Shown: positions 45,876-57,348 of the stretch, one piece after another | How the letters are laid out: each line of letters starts with the position of its first letter | How positions within the stretch are numbered: position 1 is the first letter of the stretch | Origin: Bartonella harrusi | Lineage (GTDB): Bacteria; Pseudomonadota; Alphaproteobacteria; Rhizobiales; Rhizobiaceae | Reading direction: 5' to 3' | Assembly (NCBI RefSeq): GCF_024297065.1 | Contig: NZ_CP101114.1 | Span: 1,302,001 to 1,366,000 of the forward strand | DNA length: 64,000 bases | Made by a program: the position numbers and the translations under genes | Notes under the pieces: generated by a model | What the model was told of the DNA's origin: nothing | Database searches by the model: none | What the model saw: only the letters and a program-made list of their open reading frames with translations

Positions 45876-46997
45876 CTATCGAACAATTGTTAAACGCTCT
45901 GCAGCACGTGTAATTCCCGTATACAACCAGCGAGCATACATGTCACGAAAGGCAAAACTTTCATCAAATAAAATAACATTATCCCATTGTGATCCTTGTG
46001 CTTTATGGACAGTTAATGCATATCCATAATCAAAGTCATCGTGTCTTTTTTTTAACGCCCATGAAATCTCACTATCAGGATCTTCAAACACGGCTTTTAA
46101 AAGCTTAATCTTCGCTACCCCACGCTCACTTTCTTCTGGTTTAACAAGGAGGTTAATACTCAGTTTAACAGTTTCCTTCTGTGAAGTCATTACTTTCCAT
46201 AAAGATCCATTTAACAAACCTTTAGCGGGATCATTACGCAAACACACCAGCTTATCTCCTGCTTGTGGATAATCTGCTGTAAACCCCTTCAACGCACGCA
46301 AACGTCTATTATAAAGATGACGTGTCCGATTTACCCCTACCAACACCTGATCAGCATCTAAAACCAATTTCTGATCCACCTCTTTGCGTGTAATAACACG
46401 GGCCGCCCCATAATCACCATAAACAATATCACGTCCTTCACGTATATCCATAGCCAAACGAACAATCGGATTATCACGTGCTTGTCGGTGAATTTCAGAG
46501 AGGAGAAAATCTGGTGCACTGTTGGAAAAAAAACCACCTCCTGATACAGGAGGCAATTGACCTGGATCACCAAGAACAAGAATTGGCGTTTGAAAACTCA
46601 TTAAATCACGCGCTAATTGTTCATCTACCATTGAACACTCATCAATAATGATAAGCTTAGCATGTGCTGCAGCACTTCTCCGATTTAATACAAATGTTGG
46701 TGCAAGAGATTTTTTTCCTGTGACTTCATCAGAAACCTCTTCTTCTCCACGCGGACAATAAATCAATGAATGAATCGTACAAGCATTACTTGCACCTTTA
46801 GACCGCAAAACCTGTGCTGCCTTTCCTGTAAACGCAGCAAATTGCACAGACCCATCAACTGTCTCAGCAAAATAGCGCGCAAGCGTTGTCTTCCCTGTTC
46901 CCGCATAACCAAAAAGGCGAAAAAGTGGTGAACGCCCTTCCCTTAACCATGCGGCAACAGCCTTCAATGCTTTATCTTGTTCCGGTGAAAACTGCAT
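45876..46997 (-). CDS. RecD-like ATP-dependent DNA helicase/exonuclease
   Basis: This 373-residue superfamily 1B helicase shows Walker A GYAGTGKTT (30-38), Walker B IIIDECSMVDEQ, and ALTVHKAQGSQWDNV near the C-terminus. It is shorter than RecD proteins and is the type annotated as AAA/UvrD-like helicase in alphaproteobacteria. It starts 80 bp upstream of pdxJ on the same strand and may be co-transcribed with it. Confidence 0.88.
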   Translation of the reverse strand: MQFSPEQDKALKAVAAWLREGRSPLFRLFGYAGTGKTTLARYFAETVDGSVQFAAFTGKAAQVLRSKGASNACTIHSLIYCPRGEEEVSDEVTGKKSLAPTFVLNRRSAAAHAKLIIIDECSMVDEQLARDLMSFQTPILVLGDPGQLPPVSGGGFFSNSAPDFLLSEIHRQARDNPIVRLAMDIREGRDIVYGDYGAARVITRKEVDQKLVLDADQVLVGVNRTRHLYNRRLRALKGFTADYPQAGDKLVCLRNDPAKGLLNGSLWKVMTSQKETVKLSINLLVKPEESERGVAKIKLLKAVFEDPDSEISWALKKRHDDFDYGYALTVHKAQGSQWDNVILFDESFAFRDMYARWLYTGITRAAERLTIVR

Positions 46998-47639
46998 AGC
47001 TTACCAACATAAGATTTGCACAAAAAGAGCAGTATTTTGAAAAAAAACTCCTATCAAGAAAAAATTTTTTTATTAAGAATTTCTGACACATGCCCATCTA
47101 ACAACTTTCGTAGCACAATGATCCATTATTTACCCATTGCTTTTTCAAGATATTGTAACACTCTAAACTTTATCTCTCCATCGCGCTTCTTGGTAAACCT
47201 TATACTTATCAAAGAAAATATCATTTTTTACAACAGTAACACCAACAATAGAATATACATATCTTAAATTTAAAATAATATCTCTATACACTTTTTTGAG
47301 CCAAAATTGAGAATAAGAAAAAGAGCATTGCAATTGCAAAACCCTCGCTAGAAAAAATGTCCTTAACAGAATAAGAATAATGTAATTTTATGAATACTAT
47401 TTTATACAATCAATAAGCTTTCTTGCACATAAAATAAAGTACATTCACTATTGGGAAATAATCATTAAAGATATCAAAAACCTTTTTGCAAAAATAGAAA
47501 TAGCTCTCAATAAAACGACTTAATCCTATGATGATACACCTATAAAGTTCCTCTCTCCCTCTTATCATGATTTTAATAAATTTACTCTTCATGCTACAAA
47601 TAAGTGATATCTCAACGAATAAAGAGAAACATCGCGCTT
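46998..47639. other. Spacer without a supported gene
   Basis: Two frames (47016-47267 plus, 47410-47592 minus) show no protein-like composition and are rejected. It leads into a decayed segment. Confidence 0.5.
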
Positions 47640-47850
47640 CTATGAAGCACGCTTTATCTCACACAAATATGTAGCTTTTTCTATTTCGACAATAAAATCT
47701 GGTTCGCAAATATGGATTTCTTGGAAGTCTATTATAGGAAAACTGTGACATGATTCCAGTCCAGCGGTGCACTTCAGATTCATCCTCTAACATATCAGAA
47801 AAGCGCAATTCTCTATCTGCTGAGTCAAACTTTTTCTTTTTGTCATAATG
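47640..47850 (-). pseudogene. Type III restriction Res subunit, C-terminal remnant
   Basis: The minus strand encodes KKFDSADRELRFSDMLED, then EVHRW and, after a frameshift, EIHICEPDFIVEIEKATYL and CEIKRAS. FD(S)...ELRFA...LE and EPDF(I/V)VE...YL.E(I/V)K are the C-terminal nuclease motifs of type III restriction endonucleases. Only the last 70 or so residues remain. Confidence 0.65.
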
Positions 47851-48104
47851 TTTTAAAGTTTATAAAAATGCATAGATTAATGCTATTGTTATTGCTAGCA
47901 ATAACAATGAAATCAAGGGGGTTGATTTGTTAACAGACTTGACCTTACGTCAAAATATCAGTGGTGAAATTGCTTTTTAGTTGTTTTAGCAATGAAATAA
48001 TGTGCTCCAATATTGATAAATGAAATGCGAGGTTTAAATTAAAAATATTCATTCCAAATGACTACCAAAAAGCCACCCTAACATGACAATCTCTTACAAA
48101 ATTA

Positions 48105-48973
48105 ATGAAATCGTATAAAGTGCTGATTATCAATAATTTAGCAAAAGAATATGATTTAGAAGATAAACTCAAAGAGATAGATATCCTTATCTTAATCAGA
48201 GAACGGACTGTAGTTGATAGAAATCTTCTCCTGAAACTGCCAAATTTAAAATTAATCTGTCAAACAGGCCCTATAGGTTCACATATTGATAGAGAGGCTT
48301 GTAGAGACTTAGGAATTGAAATATGAGACAGTGGTGGGGATCCAACTTCTGCTGGTGAAGTTTGCCTGGCTCTTCATTATGTCTGCGCACAGAAAACTCT
48401 GTAAATCTGTGTCTGATATGAAACAAGGACGATAGAAAACAACATTTGGCAACCAAATGAAAAGGGTTACTCTAGGAAACTTCAGGTTTGAGTGTATTGG
48501 TAAAATGGCTGCTCAATATGCCCAAGCTTTTGGCATGTCTATTTTGGTTTATGAGAACGAACATTCAACGCAACAAGCAAAAAATTGAAGCTATCATTTT
48601 ATGCATTTAAAAGATGCATTTTTTACACATCCTGACATTATATCGGTACATTTACATTTAAGCCGATAAAACCAAAAAAATCATTCAATGAGATGATCTA
48701 CTGAGCATGAAACCTCATGCTATTTTTGTCAACACAGCGCGTCCAGTTTTGGTTGAAAAAGGGGCAATAGAAAAAATACTAAGTTTGGAAAATTTAACTT
48801 ACTTTGCACTGAATATTTATGACAGCGAGCCAGTACCAGTATCTAAAAGAAAATGACTGCAATCAGAGAGAACTCTTTGCACACCGCATCTAGGTTATGT
48901 GACTGGAGAAAGCTTTGAGAATTATATTGAAAAATCTTGCCAAAATATAGCGTCTTTTATGAAAAGCGCTTAA
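48105..48973 (+). pseudogene. D-2-hydroxyacid dehydrogenase remnant
   Basis: The first 73 residues read cleanly (VLIINNLAKEYDLEDKLKE, then KLICQTGPIGSHID) and end at 48326. Later frames show the rest of the family: SAGEVCLALHY, NTARPVLVEKGAIEKIL and TPHLGYVTGE, ending at TAA 48971. Several stops and frameshifts are present. The intact enzyme would reduce a 2-oxo acid with NAD(P)H. Confidence 0.85.
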
Positions 48974-49207
48974 TGCCGGATGAGCCAATATTTGTAAAAT
49001 TTATCTTATATCGCGAGCATACCAAGTTTGCACTACACATAATAGCTTATTTCCTTAAATTAAGCATATTCCTTAGCTTTCATATTCATACCAATCCATA
49101 TTGACAGATTTTTATGTAATCAGCATAAAAATACCTCATTTAATTGTTGCAATCGTTATTAAAAAAAAGCTACTTCATTGGAATAGACTTTAGTTGGAGG
49201 GGGCATA

Positions 49208-50414
49208 GTGAGCAATAATAAATTTATAGAAAAAAATTATTATCGATGGATTGTATTGTTTGTTGCCACTATCGCTCAAGCATCGGCCTACTTTTTTGTT
49301 CAAGGAATTGGTCCTTTAGCTGATTTTTTAAAAAGGATCTCTCGCTGAGTGACTCTCAGATAGGTTTGCTGTCTTCAGCAGCACAGTTTCTACCTATTAT
49401 TGGGTTACTTATAGCTGGCGAATTACTAGACAAGTTTAACGAACGCTATATTGTTGGTGTTGGCGCAGTCGGCGTTTCTGTCGCTCTTTTGTTGGGAGCA
49501 ATCGCAGATAACTATATTTCCCTTTTGGTTTGTTTGCTCATTGTAGGGGGATTTTATAGTTCTGCTCAACCTGGTGATGCTAAATCTGTTTCTTTATGGT
49601 TTCCACAATCGCAGCGCGGATTTGCAATGGGAATAAGGCAAGCGGGACTCCCCTTAGGTGGGGCATTAGCTGGGATAGTTCTGCCTGCTAGTGCACTTGT
49701 CTATGGCACACAAGGTGCATTTTTGGTCAGTGCCATAGTTTCTTTTTTAGGTGGATGTATCTTTATTATTTTTTATCACTCACCAGCAAAAGTTGTAGCT
49801 ATCGTCCCAGAAAGCAAGGTAAGAGTTTCGTTCTATGCAAATGTAAGGTCTCGTCTTGCAATGTTGGCTGCGCCGCATATGAAGAATATTATTTTTTCAG
49901 GCGTTTCCCTTGTGATAGTTTAATATGTTTTAACCATTTTTATCACGATTTATTTTTATAGAATCTATCACCTGTCTTTGGATAAAAGTGCTTATTTTTT
50001 TTTGTTTCACAGGCTTCTGGTGCCTTAGGAAGAATTATCTTAGCGGCGTGGAGTGATCACTGTAGAAAAGGACGATTTTTCCCTGTTTTGTTTTGCATGA
50101 TTGCAGTCGTTTTTGGATTTTTAATATTAATTTTGGGCATGAGTGGATCGATAATTTATCTCACTATTTTATCTGCTTGGTTAGGTTTTTTTGGACTAGG
50201 ATGGTATAGCCCATGGGTTGCTTATATTGTAGACTCTTCGCCGAAAGAAAGGGGGGGCTTTTCTCTGGGTTTAGCAATGTCTGTAAATCAAATCGTAATT
50301 ATTACAGCTCCACCATTATTTGGATTAATCCAAGATTTTACAGACACTTATTTACTAACATGGCTGATTTTAATTTTAATGATTGTTTTTTCACTTTTCT
50401 TAATAAAAAAATAA
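49208..50414 (+). pseudogene. MFS transporter, frameshifted
   Basis: GTG 49208 (after GGAGGGGG) opens a frame with YYRWIVLFVATIAQASAYFF. It stops at 49350 because one A is missing in an A-run at 49333-49337. The next frame (49366-49923) gives LLSSAAQFLPIIGLLIAGEL and GFAMGIRQAGLPLGGALAG. A second break lies near 49920-50010. The third frame ends at 50414. The source was a major-facilitator transporter of about 400 residues. Confidence 0.85.
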
Positions 50415-50465
50415 GGAAAGATAATTGGGAAGGAAATTATAAGGATCAATGAAAATACTTTTGAG

Positions 50466-51430
50466 TTGAGCAATGTCGAAAGAGACAAACTTTGGGAGGC
50501 TTTAAACCATGTTATTTATGATCCATATGGTGGTATTGAATATTCGGTTGAGCTAAAAAAGAGCATTTTCGCTGCTACCACAAAGAATATTGACAATTCT
50601 TATGAATCAAAAGGTGTCTATTACCCCGAAACCATATTTAATCTTTGAAAACTTTCCAATTGATAGACAAATTAATACGTCACCTCATCCTTATAATTTA
50701 GATGCGTCTTATAAAAGTGGCTATATTAGCGAAAATTTAATGATGATGTTTTCTTTATTGAATGGAGAGCCTTATTCAATTCAGTTTGCAGGCAAACATA
50801 GGGTAAATAACTTGGTTCCTTTAAAGGATAATAAAAAAGATTATACAGGATTAAAATTTGAAGTTGCGTGAGATTTTCATAGAGAAAATGCTGCGCTAAA
50901 ATTGATAAGGGGTTTCAATTTATCTCCTAAAGGGATATTTTTATCTGGTGTTCGCAATGATGTTAATGATCTGTCAACGAGAATATCTGATGCACGTCTC
51001 GTTTTAAAACTTTTAAGTAACGAGGATTTGCGTAGCTTAAGGGATAATTTATATATCATTAATGTTCTCTATAGATAGAGAAAAAATGGGGTAGCCTCTA
51101 CAAGTAAAGTGCCGCTAGTTCAAGAGAGCGGTGAATTCCCAGATATCAGCGCTGTTTTTTATCCGGGCATGTTAGAACCACAGTCAAAAAAAGCCAAGGA
51201 AGCTCTAGATCATTTTTATGAAGCTATTAAAGCCGTATCTTTTGGAATTGATGGACAACCAGGACAATTACTATACATTGATAACAGAATGACTCTACAC
51301 TCTAGGGATAAATTTTTTTGGATCATTTGATAGTTATGAAAATCCAATGCGGTGGATTCAAAGAGTATTTGTCTCAGCAGATTTATGGAATCATCGATAT
51401 GTAGAACAAATTAAAAAAAAGCGTATTTGA
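50466..51430 (+). pseudogene. Fe(II)/2-oxoglutarate oxygenase remnant (clavaminate-synthase-like)
   Basis: Several frames together give a TauD/clavaminate-synthase-like oxygenase. A metal-binding HxE is seen in DFHREN. The C-terminal LLYIDNRMTLHSRD carries the distal histidine, followed by RWIQRVFVSADLWNHRY, which is typical of amino-acid beta-hydroxylases. At least four stops or frameshifts break it. It follows the transporter remnant, which suggests they once worked together. Confidence 0.75.
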
Positions 51431-52109
51431 TTTTCAATGTTAATGTCCTGATAATGATATGATGTTGAATATTATTCTGGTTTATCTATCTTAACTACAC
51501 ATCTCATATGTAGAGATTTCTCCCGCATAATCAGGTGAGGTTACTACCTGATTTAAGCTATGGTGGCCAATTGATTTTCTATGGCTGCATTTGATCTTTG
51601 TTATTTTTGCCCTTCCTTTCAAGCCGCTAAAGGGCCTCCCCTATCAAGCCCTTGAAAGAACAATTTGGAGTCATTTCATCATGCAAAACCAAAACATACT
51701 GACAAACGTTTCTATTGTTTTCATAGGCATGATGGTTTGCATGGTTGCCTCTTTCAAACGGTAGCTTTTTTCTTGCACGATGGAATCTTTCATATAGGAG
51801 ACAACATCATTAATTTATAACCGATAATTCAATGTCTTATCTAAAAAATGCAACGAAATAGTTCTTAATGTGAACATATGAATTAAAAAATAAACATTAT
51901 GTACAAATAAATTCAAACATCATTGGGCACACGACGTATAACATCCTTCAGATGAACAAATAATAAGACACCCCATATCTTTAAACAAAGAATGAAAATC
52001 ATAAAATGCGCTTGCAGGATAATAGGAACTCTCCACAAAGAAGAGACAGAGATGAAGTCTCTAAAGACTTCATCATCACCATCCTTCACTCTTTGATTAA
52101 ATATTCATT
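51431..52109. other. Spacer before the acetolactate synthase gene
   Basis: No gene is supported. A 27-codon frame with a membrane-like middle starts at 51681 (MQNQNILTNVSIVFIGMM). It has GGAG upstream but no known homologue, and it is recorded as a weak candidate only. Confidence 0.4.
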
Positions 52110-53903
52110 TTATACGAGAATATGACCATCAACAGAAATAGCATTTGCAATGGCTTCATCATTAGCCTCATCAGGCAACAGCATATCATTATGTGCACAT
52201 CCAGATGGGATCATGGGAAAACAATTTTCTAAATTATAAACACGACAATCGAAGAGAACAGGCTTATCACAAGCAATCATTTGCTGAATTTTATCATCAA
52301 GTTCATCCGGTTTTGAACAACAAAGACCAACCGCTCCATAAGATTGCGCTAATTTTACAAAGTCAGGCATAGATTCTGTATAAGAGTGAGAAAGGCGATT
52401 GCCATGCAACAATTGCTGCCATTGGCGAACCATACCCATATATTGATTATTTAAAATAAAAATTTTCACTGGCGTATTATGCTGCATTGCTGTTGCCAGC
52501 TCTTGAATATTCATCTGAATGGAAGCATCACCAGAAATACAGACAACAAGAGCATCAGGATGTGCAATTTGAACACCAATAGCAGCAGGAAGACCATACC
52601 CCATTGTTCCAAGACCACCAGAAGTCATCCAATGTTTTGGTTCATCAAAGCGATAATACTGAGCCGCCCACATCTGATGTTGTCCAACATCTGTTGTGAT
52701 GTAAGCATTTGCATCTTTGCTAAAGGCATAAAGCCTTTCAAGAGCATATTGTGGCATAATGGCATCTTTTCTCTCAGCATATGCCAATGAATTACGCGCT
52801 TTCCAGCCATGAATTTGCCTCCACCATTGATCACGGCTTTCACTTTTAAATGTTGGTTTGTGCATATGCAAACGTCGATTGATCTCTTCTAAAATATGCG
52901 CCACATCGCCAACAAGTGGAACTTCTACTTTTACGATCTTATTGATAGAAGAAGGATCAATATCAATATGAATAATACGTGCATGGGGTGCAAATGCATC
53001 AAGTCGCCCAGTGATACGATCATCAAAGCGTGCCCCAATCGCTAACATAACATCACAATCATGCATGGCCATATTAGCTTCATACGTTCCATGCATTCCA
53101 AGCATTCCAAGCCAATTTTTATCAGAAGCAGGATAAGCACCAAGTCCCATAAGCGTTGAAGTGATTGGAAAATCTCCTAGATGAACCAATTCACGCAGAT
53201 GCTGTACAGCTTTTGTTCCCGATGAAATAACGCCACCACCAGTATAAATAACAGGGCGTTTTGCTTCTGCTAAAAGAGAAACAGCATTTTCGATAGCCTT
53301 CTCTTTCAACTGTTGATAAGAATGCATAACACTCGTAACTTGAGGTGCTCTATAAAGACCTGAAGCGAATTGAACATCCTTAGGAATATCAATCAAAACT
53401 GGTCCTGGACGCCCTGATTGCGCAATAGAAAAAGCTTTATGAATAATTTCCGCAAGATCATTTACATCTTTAACCAAACAATTATATTTCGTACACGGTT
53501 TTGTAATACCAACCGTATCGGCCTCTTGAAAAGCATTTGTTCCAATGACGGTTGTCGATACCTGACCTGAAAAACAAACAAGTGGAATGGAATCCATGAG
53601 GGCATCTTGTAAAGGTGTCACGGCATTTGTTGCACCTGGTCCAGAGGTTACAAGCATAACGCCAACCTTCCCTGTGCTTCGTGCATAACCTTCAGCAGCA
53701 TGACCTGCTGCTTGTTCATGACGGACCAGAATATGCCGAACTTTATCTTGTTGATAAAGAACATCAAAAATAGGAAGAACAGCGCCACCAGGATAACCAA
53801 AAAGATGTTTAACCCCATGATCAATAAGAGCTTGAACCACCATTTCGGCACCCGACATTATTTTTCCGTCCGCACTCTTTTGCATTCTTGGATGATTTGT
53901 CAT
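52110..53903 (-). CDS. ilvI: Acetolactate synthase, large subunit
   Basis: The 597-residue ThDP enzyme makes acetolactate or acetohydroxybutyrate for branched-chain amino acids. Family blocks are [12 protein letters not shown], the ThDP glutamate in [44 protein letters not shown], and the metal-binding [17 protein letters not shown] 53903 is chosen; an upstream GTG at 53912 is possible. The ilvH regulatory subunit gene is not next to it in this window; positions 51431-52109 downstream are empty. The symbol could also be ilvB. Confidence 0.95.
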   Translation of the reverse strand: MTNHPRMQKSADGKIMSGAEMVVQALIDHGVKHLFGYPGGAVLPIFDVLYQQDKVRHILVRHEQAAGHAAEGYARSTGKVGVMLVTSGPGATNAVTPLQDALMDSIPLVCFSGQVSTTVIGTNAFQEADTVGITKPCTKYNCLVKDVNDLAEIIHKAFSIAQSGRPGPVLIDIPKDVQFASGLYRAPQVTSVMHSYQQLKEKAIENAVSLLAEAKRPVIYTGGGVISSGTKAVQHLRELVHLGDFPITSTLMGLGAYPASDKNWLGMLGMHGTYEANMAMHDCDVMLAIGARFDDRITGRLDAFAPHARIIHIDIDPSSINKIVKVEVPLVGDVAHILEEINRRLHMHKPTFKSESRDQWWRQIHGWKARNSLAYAERKDAIMPQYALERLYAFSKDANAYITTDVGQHQMWAAQYYRFDEPKHWMTSGGLGTMGYGLPAAIGVQIAHPDALVVCISGDASIQMNIQELATAMQHNTPVKIFILNNQYMGMVRQWQQLLHGNRLSHSYTESMPDFVKLAQSYGAVGLCCSKPDELDDKIQQMIACDKPVLFDCRVYNLENCFPMIPSGCAHNDMLLPDEANDEAIANAISVDGHILV

Positions 53904-53933
53904 TTTTCCCACTCGCCTACTTGATAGTATAAT

Positions 53934-53982
53934 AAAAAAAAGCCCCTAGAGGAGCCCATAAAAAAAAGACCCCAAAGGAGCC
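53934..53982 (-). promoter_or_regulatory. Twin hairpins with T-runs in the acetolactate synthase leader
   Basis: On the minus strand GGCTCC/GGGGTC (53982-53968) and GCTCC/GGGGC (53955-53942) each form a short hairpin followed by seven or eight Ts. They lie directly upstream of the gene and look like two copies of a terminator, so transcription attenuation is likely. A possible leader peptide of ten codons, with five leucine or isoleucine codons, lies at 54091-54059. Confidence 0.55.
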
Positions 53983-54058
53983 CATTACACACAAAAAAAC
54001 ATATATTGTATGACCCCCCTCCTTATTCCTATGCACAAACATATAAGAAAAACATTTC

Positions 54059-54091
54059 CTATAGGGAAGCTTCTAATTCTATTAAGAGCAT
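54059..54091 (-). CDS. Possible ilv leader peptide (10 aa)
   Basis: MLLIELEASL followed by TAG. Half of the codons are Leu or Ile, as in branched-chain attenuator leaders. There is no clear Shine-Dalgarno, and it could be chance. The twin hairpins follow 77 bp later. Confidence 0.25.
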   Translation of the reverse strand: MLLIELEASL

Positions 54092-54174
54092 TCGTCAACA
54101 AAAAATTATATTCCCTAAAAAAATCTCTTTATAAAGAATTTTTTAATGACTTTTTAAACTTCTCAACTCTTTTA

Positions 54175-55107
54175 TCAAGAAATCAGTCTCCATTCTTTAT
54201 CAAATTGATTACGAAACCATGTCATTTGCCTTTTTGCATACCTCCTCGTTTGTGTTTTCACGCTTTCAAGAGCATTATCGAAGCTTTTATATCCATCCAA
54301 ATAAGCAATAAATTCAGCTATACCAATCGCTTTCATCGCTGGTAACAAAGGAGAAAGTTGAAGCCTTTTCACGGCAGACACTTCTTCTAAAGCACCCCTT
54401 TCAATCATAAAATCCAGCCGCTTATGAATATGTTCATAAAGCAATTCACGTGAAGGAATGAGAAGAATTTTTTCTGCACAATCTGACAAAATCAGAGGAA
54501 GCGTTTTTTGCCTTTGCCACCAACTTAGCCTCTTACCTGTTGCTTCATAAACTTCTAAGGCACGAACAATACGTTGACCATCTTGCGAAGAAATTTTCTC
54601 AGCAAGAACAGCATCAACTTGCAATAACTGATGATAAAGACTTTCAGCCCCCTCTTGATCAAGTCGAAATCGCCATTTTTGCCGTAGAACTTGCGGAATA
54701 GAAGGAATTTCTGCAATTCCTTCTAAAAGAGCACGAAAATAAAGCCCTGTTCCACCAACAAAAATAAGTGACCTTGATGGAAATGTTATCAATAATTTTT
54801 TAACATCATCCAACCATTGCCCTACTGAATAATGCAGAGAAGGATTCACATAACCATAGAGATAATGTGGAACAAGTGCAGTATCAGCCTTCGTCGGACG
54901 TGCTGTTAGAATATTTAAAACATCATAAACCTGCATTGAATCCGTATTAATGATAAAAGCATTTTTTTCTTGAGCCATTTGTAAAGCAAGTGCTGACTTT
55001 CCACTTGCAGTTGGTCCCGCTATCAATGTAATCGTTCTCTGTATCATGAATGGCAATTCCTCATTCATCAATCGACACCTTGTAGCAATACGCATACCCA
55101 ATTCCAA
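54175..55107 (-). CDS. miaA: tRNA dimethylallyltransferase
   Basis: The 310-residue enzyme adds the isopentenyl group to A37 of tRNAs reading UNN codons. It has P-loop GPTASGKSALA, then NTDSMQVYDVL, FVGGTGLYFRALLEG and DGQRIVRALEVYEATGK. The start is uncertain: in-frame ATGs at 55107, 55068 and 55047 would give 310, 297 or 290 residues. The last has GAGGA upstream. Confidence 0.93.
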   Translation of the reverse strand: MELGMRIATRCRLMNEELPFMIQRTITLIAGPTASGKSALALQMAQEKNAFIINTDSMQVYDVLNILTARPTKADTALVPHYLYGYVNPSLHYSVGQWLDDVKKLLITFPSRSLIFVGGTGLYFRALLEGIAEIPSIPQVLRQKWRFRLDQEGAESLYHQLLQVDAVLAEKISSQDGQRIVRALEVYEATGKRLSWWQRQKTLPLILSDCAEKILLIPSRELLYEHIHKRLDFMIERGALEEVSAVKRLQLSPLLPAMKAIGIAEFIAYLDGYKSFDNALESVKTQTRRYAKRQMTWFRNQFDKEWRLIS

Positions 55108-55679
55108 AGCTTCTGTATTTCATTTCCCCCTGTATTGCATTTCTATTGTCATAGGGTGAATAGTTCAAACAAAAAGACAAGCAAAACCTTTATAAGGAAC
55201 ACAATGAAAACGCCTATGATAACTCTGTTTCATTTAAAAAATAAAAAATGAATGCAATAACAATAGCAAAATTTTTTTCTATTATTATTCAATAACAAAG
55301 CAAGATCACAAAAATTCTTTTCAGATAACCATCATAAACAAATATATTTTTTGCAATCTATAAAACAGAATATTTAAACTTAACGCATATAAATTAAATA
55401 GCTTTATATTTTTATAAAAAAACGAATAATATGCTGTTTTATAATAAGAAACTTGTAAATTACTTCTTCAAGATTCCCTCTACAACCGTTACTCTTCCAC
55501 CCACCACAAAGCAAAATACAGTGATACCCATAAATGACGAATTCTCATCTTACTCTCTCAGAATAATTGCTATTTAAAAACTGAAGCATGCAAACTCGAC
55601 CCTATCGTACAATTTAAGAATGATAACAAAAACGGAAAATAATGAGAGACAAACATAGAAATCTCAGTCCTCAAAACAA
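55108..55679. other. Spacer without a supported gene
   Basis: AT-rich, with stops in all frames. It separates miaA from the protease gene, whose stop is at 55680. No convincing hairpin was found. Confidence 0.5.
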
Positions 55680-57197
55680 TTAATCCATTGGAATTGTTAC
55701 AAGCCGCAATTCTCCATCTGGCCGAGCAACAAGAAAGAGGGCATTTTTACGCCCAGCTTCACGTAATTTATGAAGACGTTTTTTAACCTCATCAATTGTT
55801 GTAACAGCACTTTGATTGATATCGACAATCACTTCACCAATGCGAATACGTTTTTTATCTGCCGCACTATTTTGTACAACAGATGTCACCACCAATCCTC
55901 GAAGCTTATCTGTAATTGAATAGCGATGACGCAAATCTGTTGTAAGCTCAGATAATGTCATTCCCATAAAATGCATTGTCACACTTTTCGATACAGCATC
56001 ACTTTTATCATTATCAGACTCTTCTATTGCATTTTCATTGGCATCTGTCTCAATCAAACGGCCAAGTTTAACTTTTACTCTTTGTTCCTGTCCATCTCGC
56101 AAAACAGTAACATCCACCACTTTTCCTTCCGGACTTTCCGCTACTAAACGCGGCAAATCACGCGCATACTTAATTTTTGCATTGCCAAAGTAAAGAATAA
56201 CATCTCCAGTCTGCAACTGGCTATTATCAACATCAGCATGTTCTATTTTACCAGCAACCAATGCCCCAACAGCTTTTTCTAGCTTCAAGCTCTTCGCAAT
56301 ATCGTCTGTTACCGGTTGAATACGAAGAGCCAACCAACCACGCCTCATTTCTCCAAAATCACGCAATTGATTGATAACCGAAAGAGCCATCTCTGATGGT
56401 ATAGCAAAACCAATACCGATCGACCCACCAGAAGGTGAAATAATTGCTGTATTAATACCAATAACCTTACCATTCCTATCAAATAACGGGCCTCCAGAAT
56501 TTCCTCGGTTAATTGCTGCATCTGTTTGAATAAAATTATCATAAGGACCCGCATTAAGATCACGATTGCGTGCTGAAATAATACCAACAGTCACACTTCC
56601 ACCAAAACCATAGGGGTTCCCGATAGCCATAACCCAATCCCCAATACGGGCTTTTTCTGAATCGCCAAAACGTACAGCTTTCAATTTTTTTCTTCCTGCA
56701 TCCACCTGAAGAATTGCCAAATCCGTTTTGCTATCCTTTCCAAGCAATTTTGCTTTTAATTTTGTACCATCGGTAAAATTAACTTCAATATCATCGGCAT
56801 CAACAATAACGTGATAATTTGTAACAATAAGCCCTCTTTGTGCATCAATCACAAAACCAGATCCCAAAGAACGTACTTTTTGAAACTGGCTATCTTTTTG
56901 ACCATCTTTGGGGGTAAAAAAATCACTAAAATATTCTTCCAACAATGAATCTTTTGGTATAGTAGGCACGGAAGTATGCTCATCTTGTTCAGTTCCATCA
57001 ACGGTTTGTGCTATGGAAATATTCACAACCGTCTCCAAGAGCTCAGCAGCCAAATCAGGAACAGAAAGAGGTGTGTTTTTTATCTCATCCCCCCAAGACA
57101 AGCTGCTTGATGAGAATAAAAACAAAGCCACACAAAAAACAACTCTTGTAATAAAGAACCTCAAAGGCGTATTTTTACCTACGACATTTCTACCCAT
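55680..57197 (-). CDS. Do-like periplasmic serine protease (DegP/DegQ)
   Basis: The 505-residue protein has an N-terminal signal (hydrophobic VVFCVALFLFSSSSL, about residues 19-33). The trypsin-like domain has H129 (TNYHV), D159 (KTDLA) and S234 (GNSGGP), followed by two PDZ domains (about 275 to 370 and 400 to 500). It degrades or refolds damaged envelope proteins. It lies just downstream of hflK-hflC, as in many alphaproteobacteria, which suggests an operon for membrane protein quality control. Confidence 0.94.
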   Translation of the reverse strand: MGRNVVGKNTPLRFFITRVVFCVALFLFSSSSLSWGDEIKNTPLSVPDLAAELLETVVNISIAQTVDGTEQDEHTSVPTIPKDSLLEEYFSDFFTPKDGQKDSQFQKVRSLGSGFVIDAQRGLIVTNYHVIVDADDIEVNFTDGTKLKAKLLGKDSKTDLAILQVDAGRKKLKAVRFGDSEKARIGDWVMAIGNPYGFGGSVTVGIISARNRDLNAGPYDNFIQTDAAINRGNSGGPLFDRNGKVIGINTAIISPSGGSIGIGFAIPSEMALSVINQLRDFGEMRRGWLALRIQPVTDDIAKSLKLEKAVGALVAGKIEHADVDNSQLQTGDVILYFGNAKIKYARDLPRLVAESPEGKVVDVTVLRDGQEQRVKVKLGRLIETDANENAIEESDNDKSDAVSKSVTMHFMGMTLSELTTDLRHRYSITDKLRGLVVTSVVQNSAADKKRIRIGEVIVDINQSAVTTIDEVKKRLHKLREAGRKNALFLVARPDGELRLVTIPMD

Positions 57198-57348
57198 AAT
57201 ATGCCTTAAAAAAAATGCTGCAAAGAGCCTTATTCAACTTATCTATTCAAAATGCGCCTAGCTCAACATTCTACCATTCTCATCATAAAAAAAACAACCA
57301 CAAAGCACACTTCTTACATTAAATCGCGTCTAAAGTTGATTATTGCAT

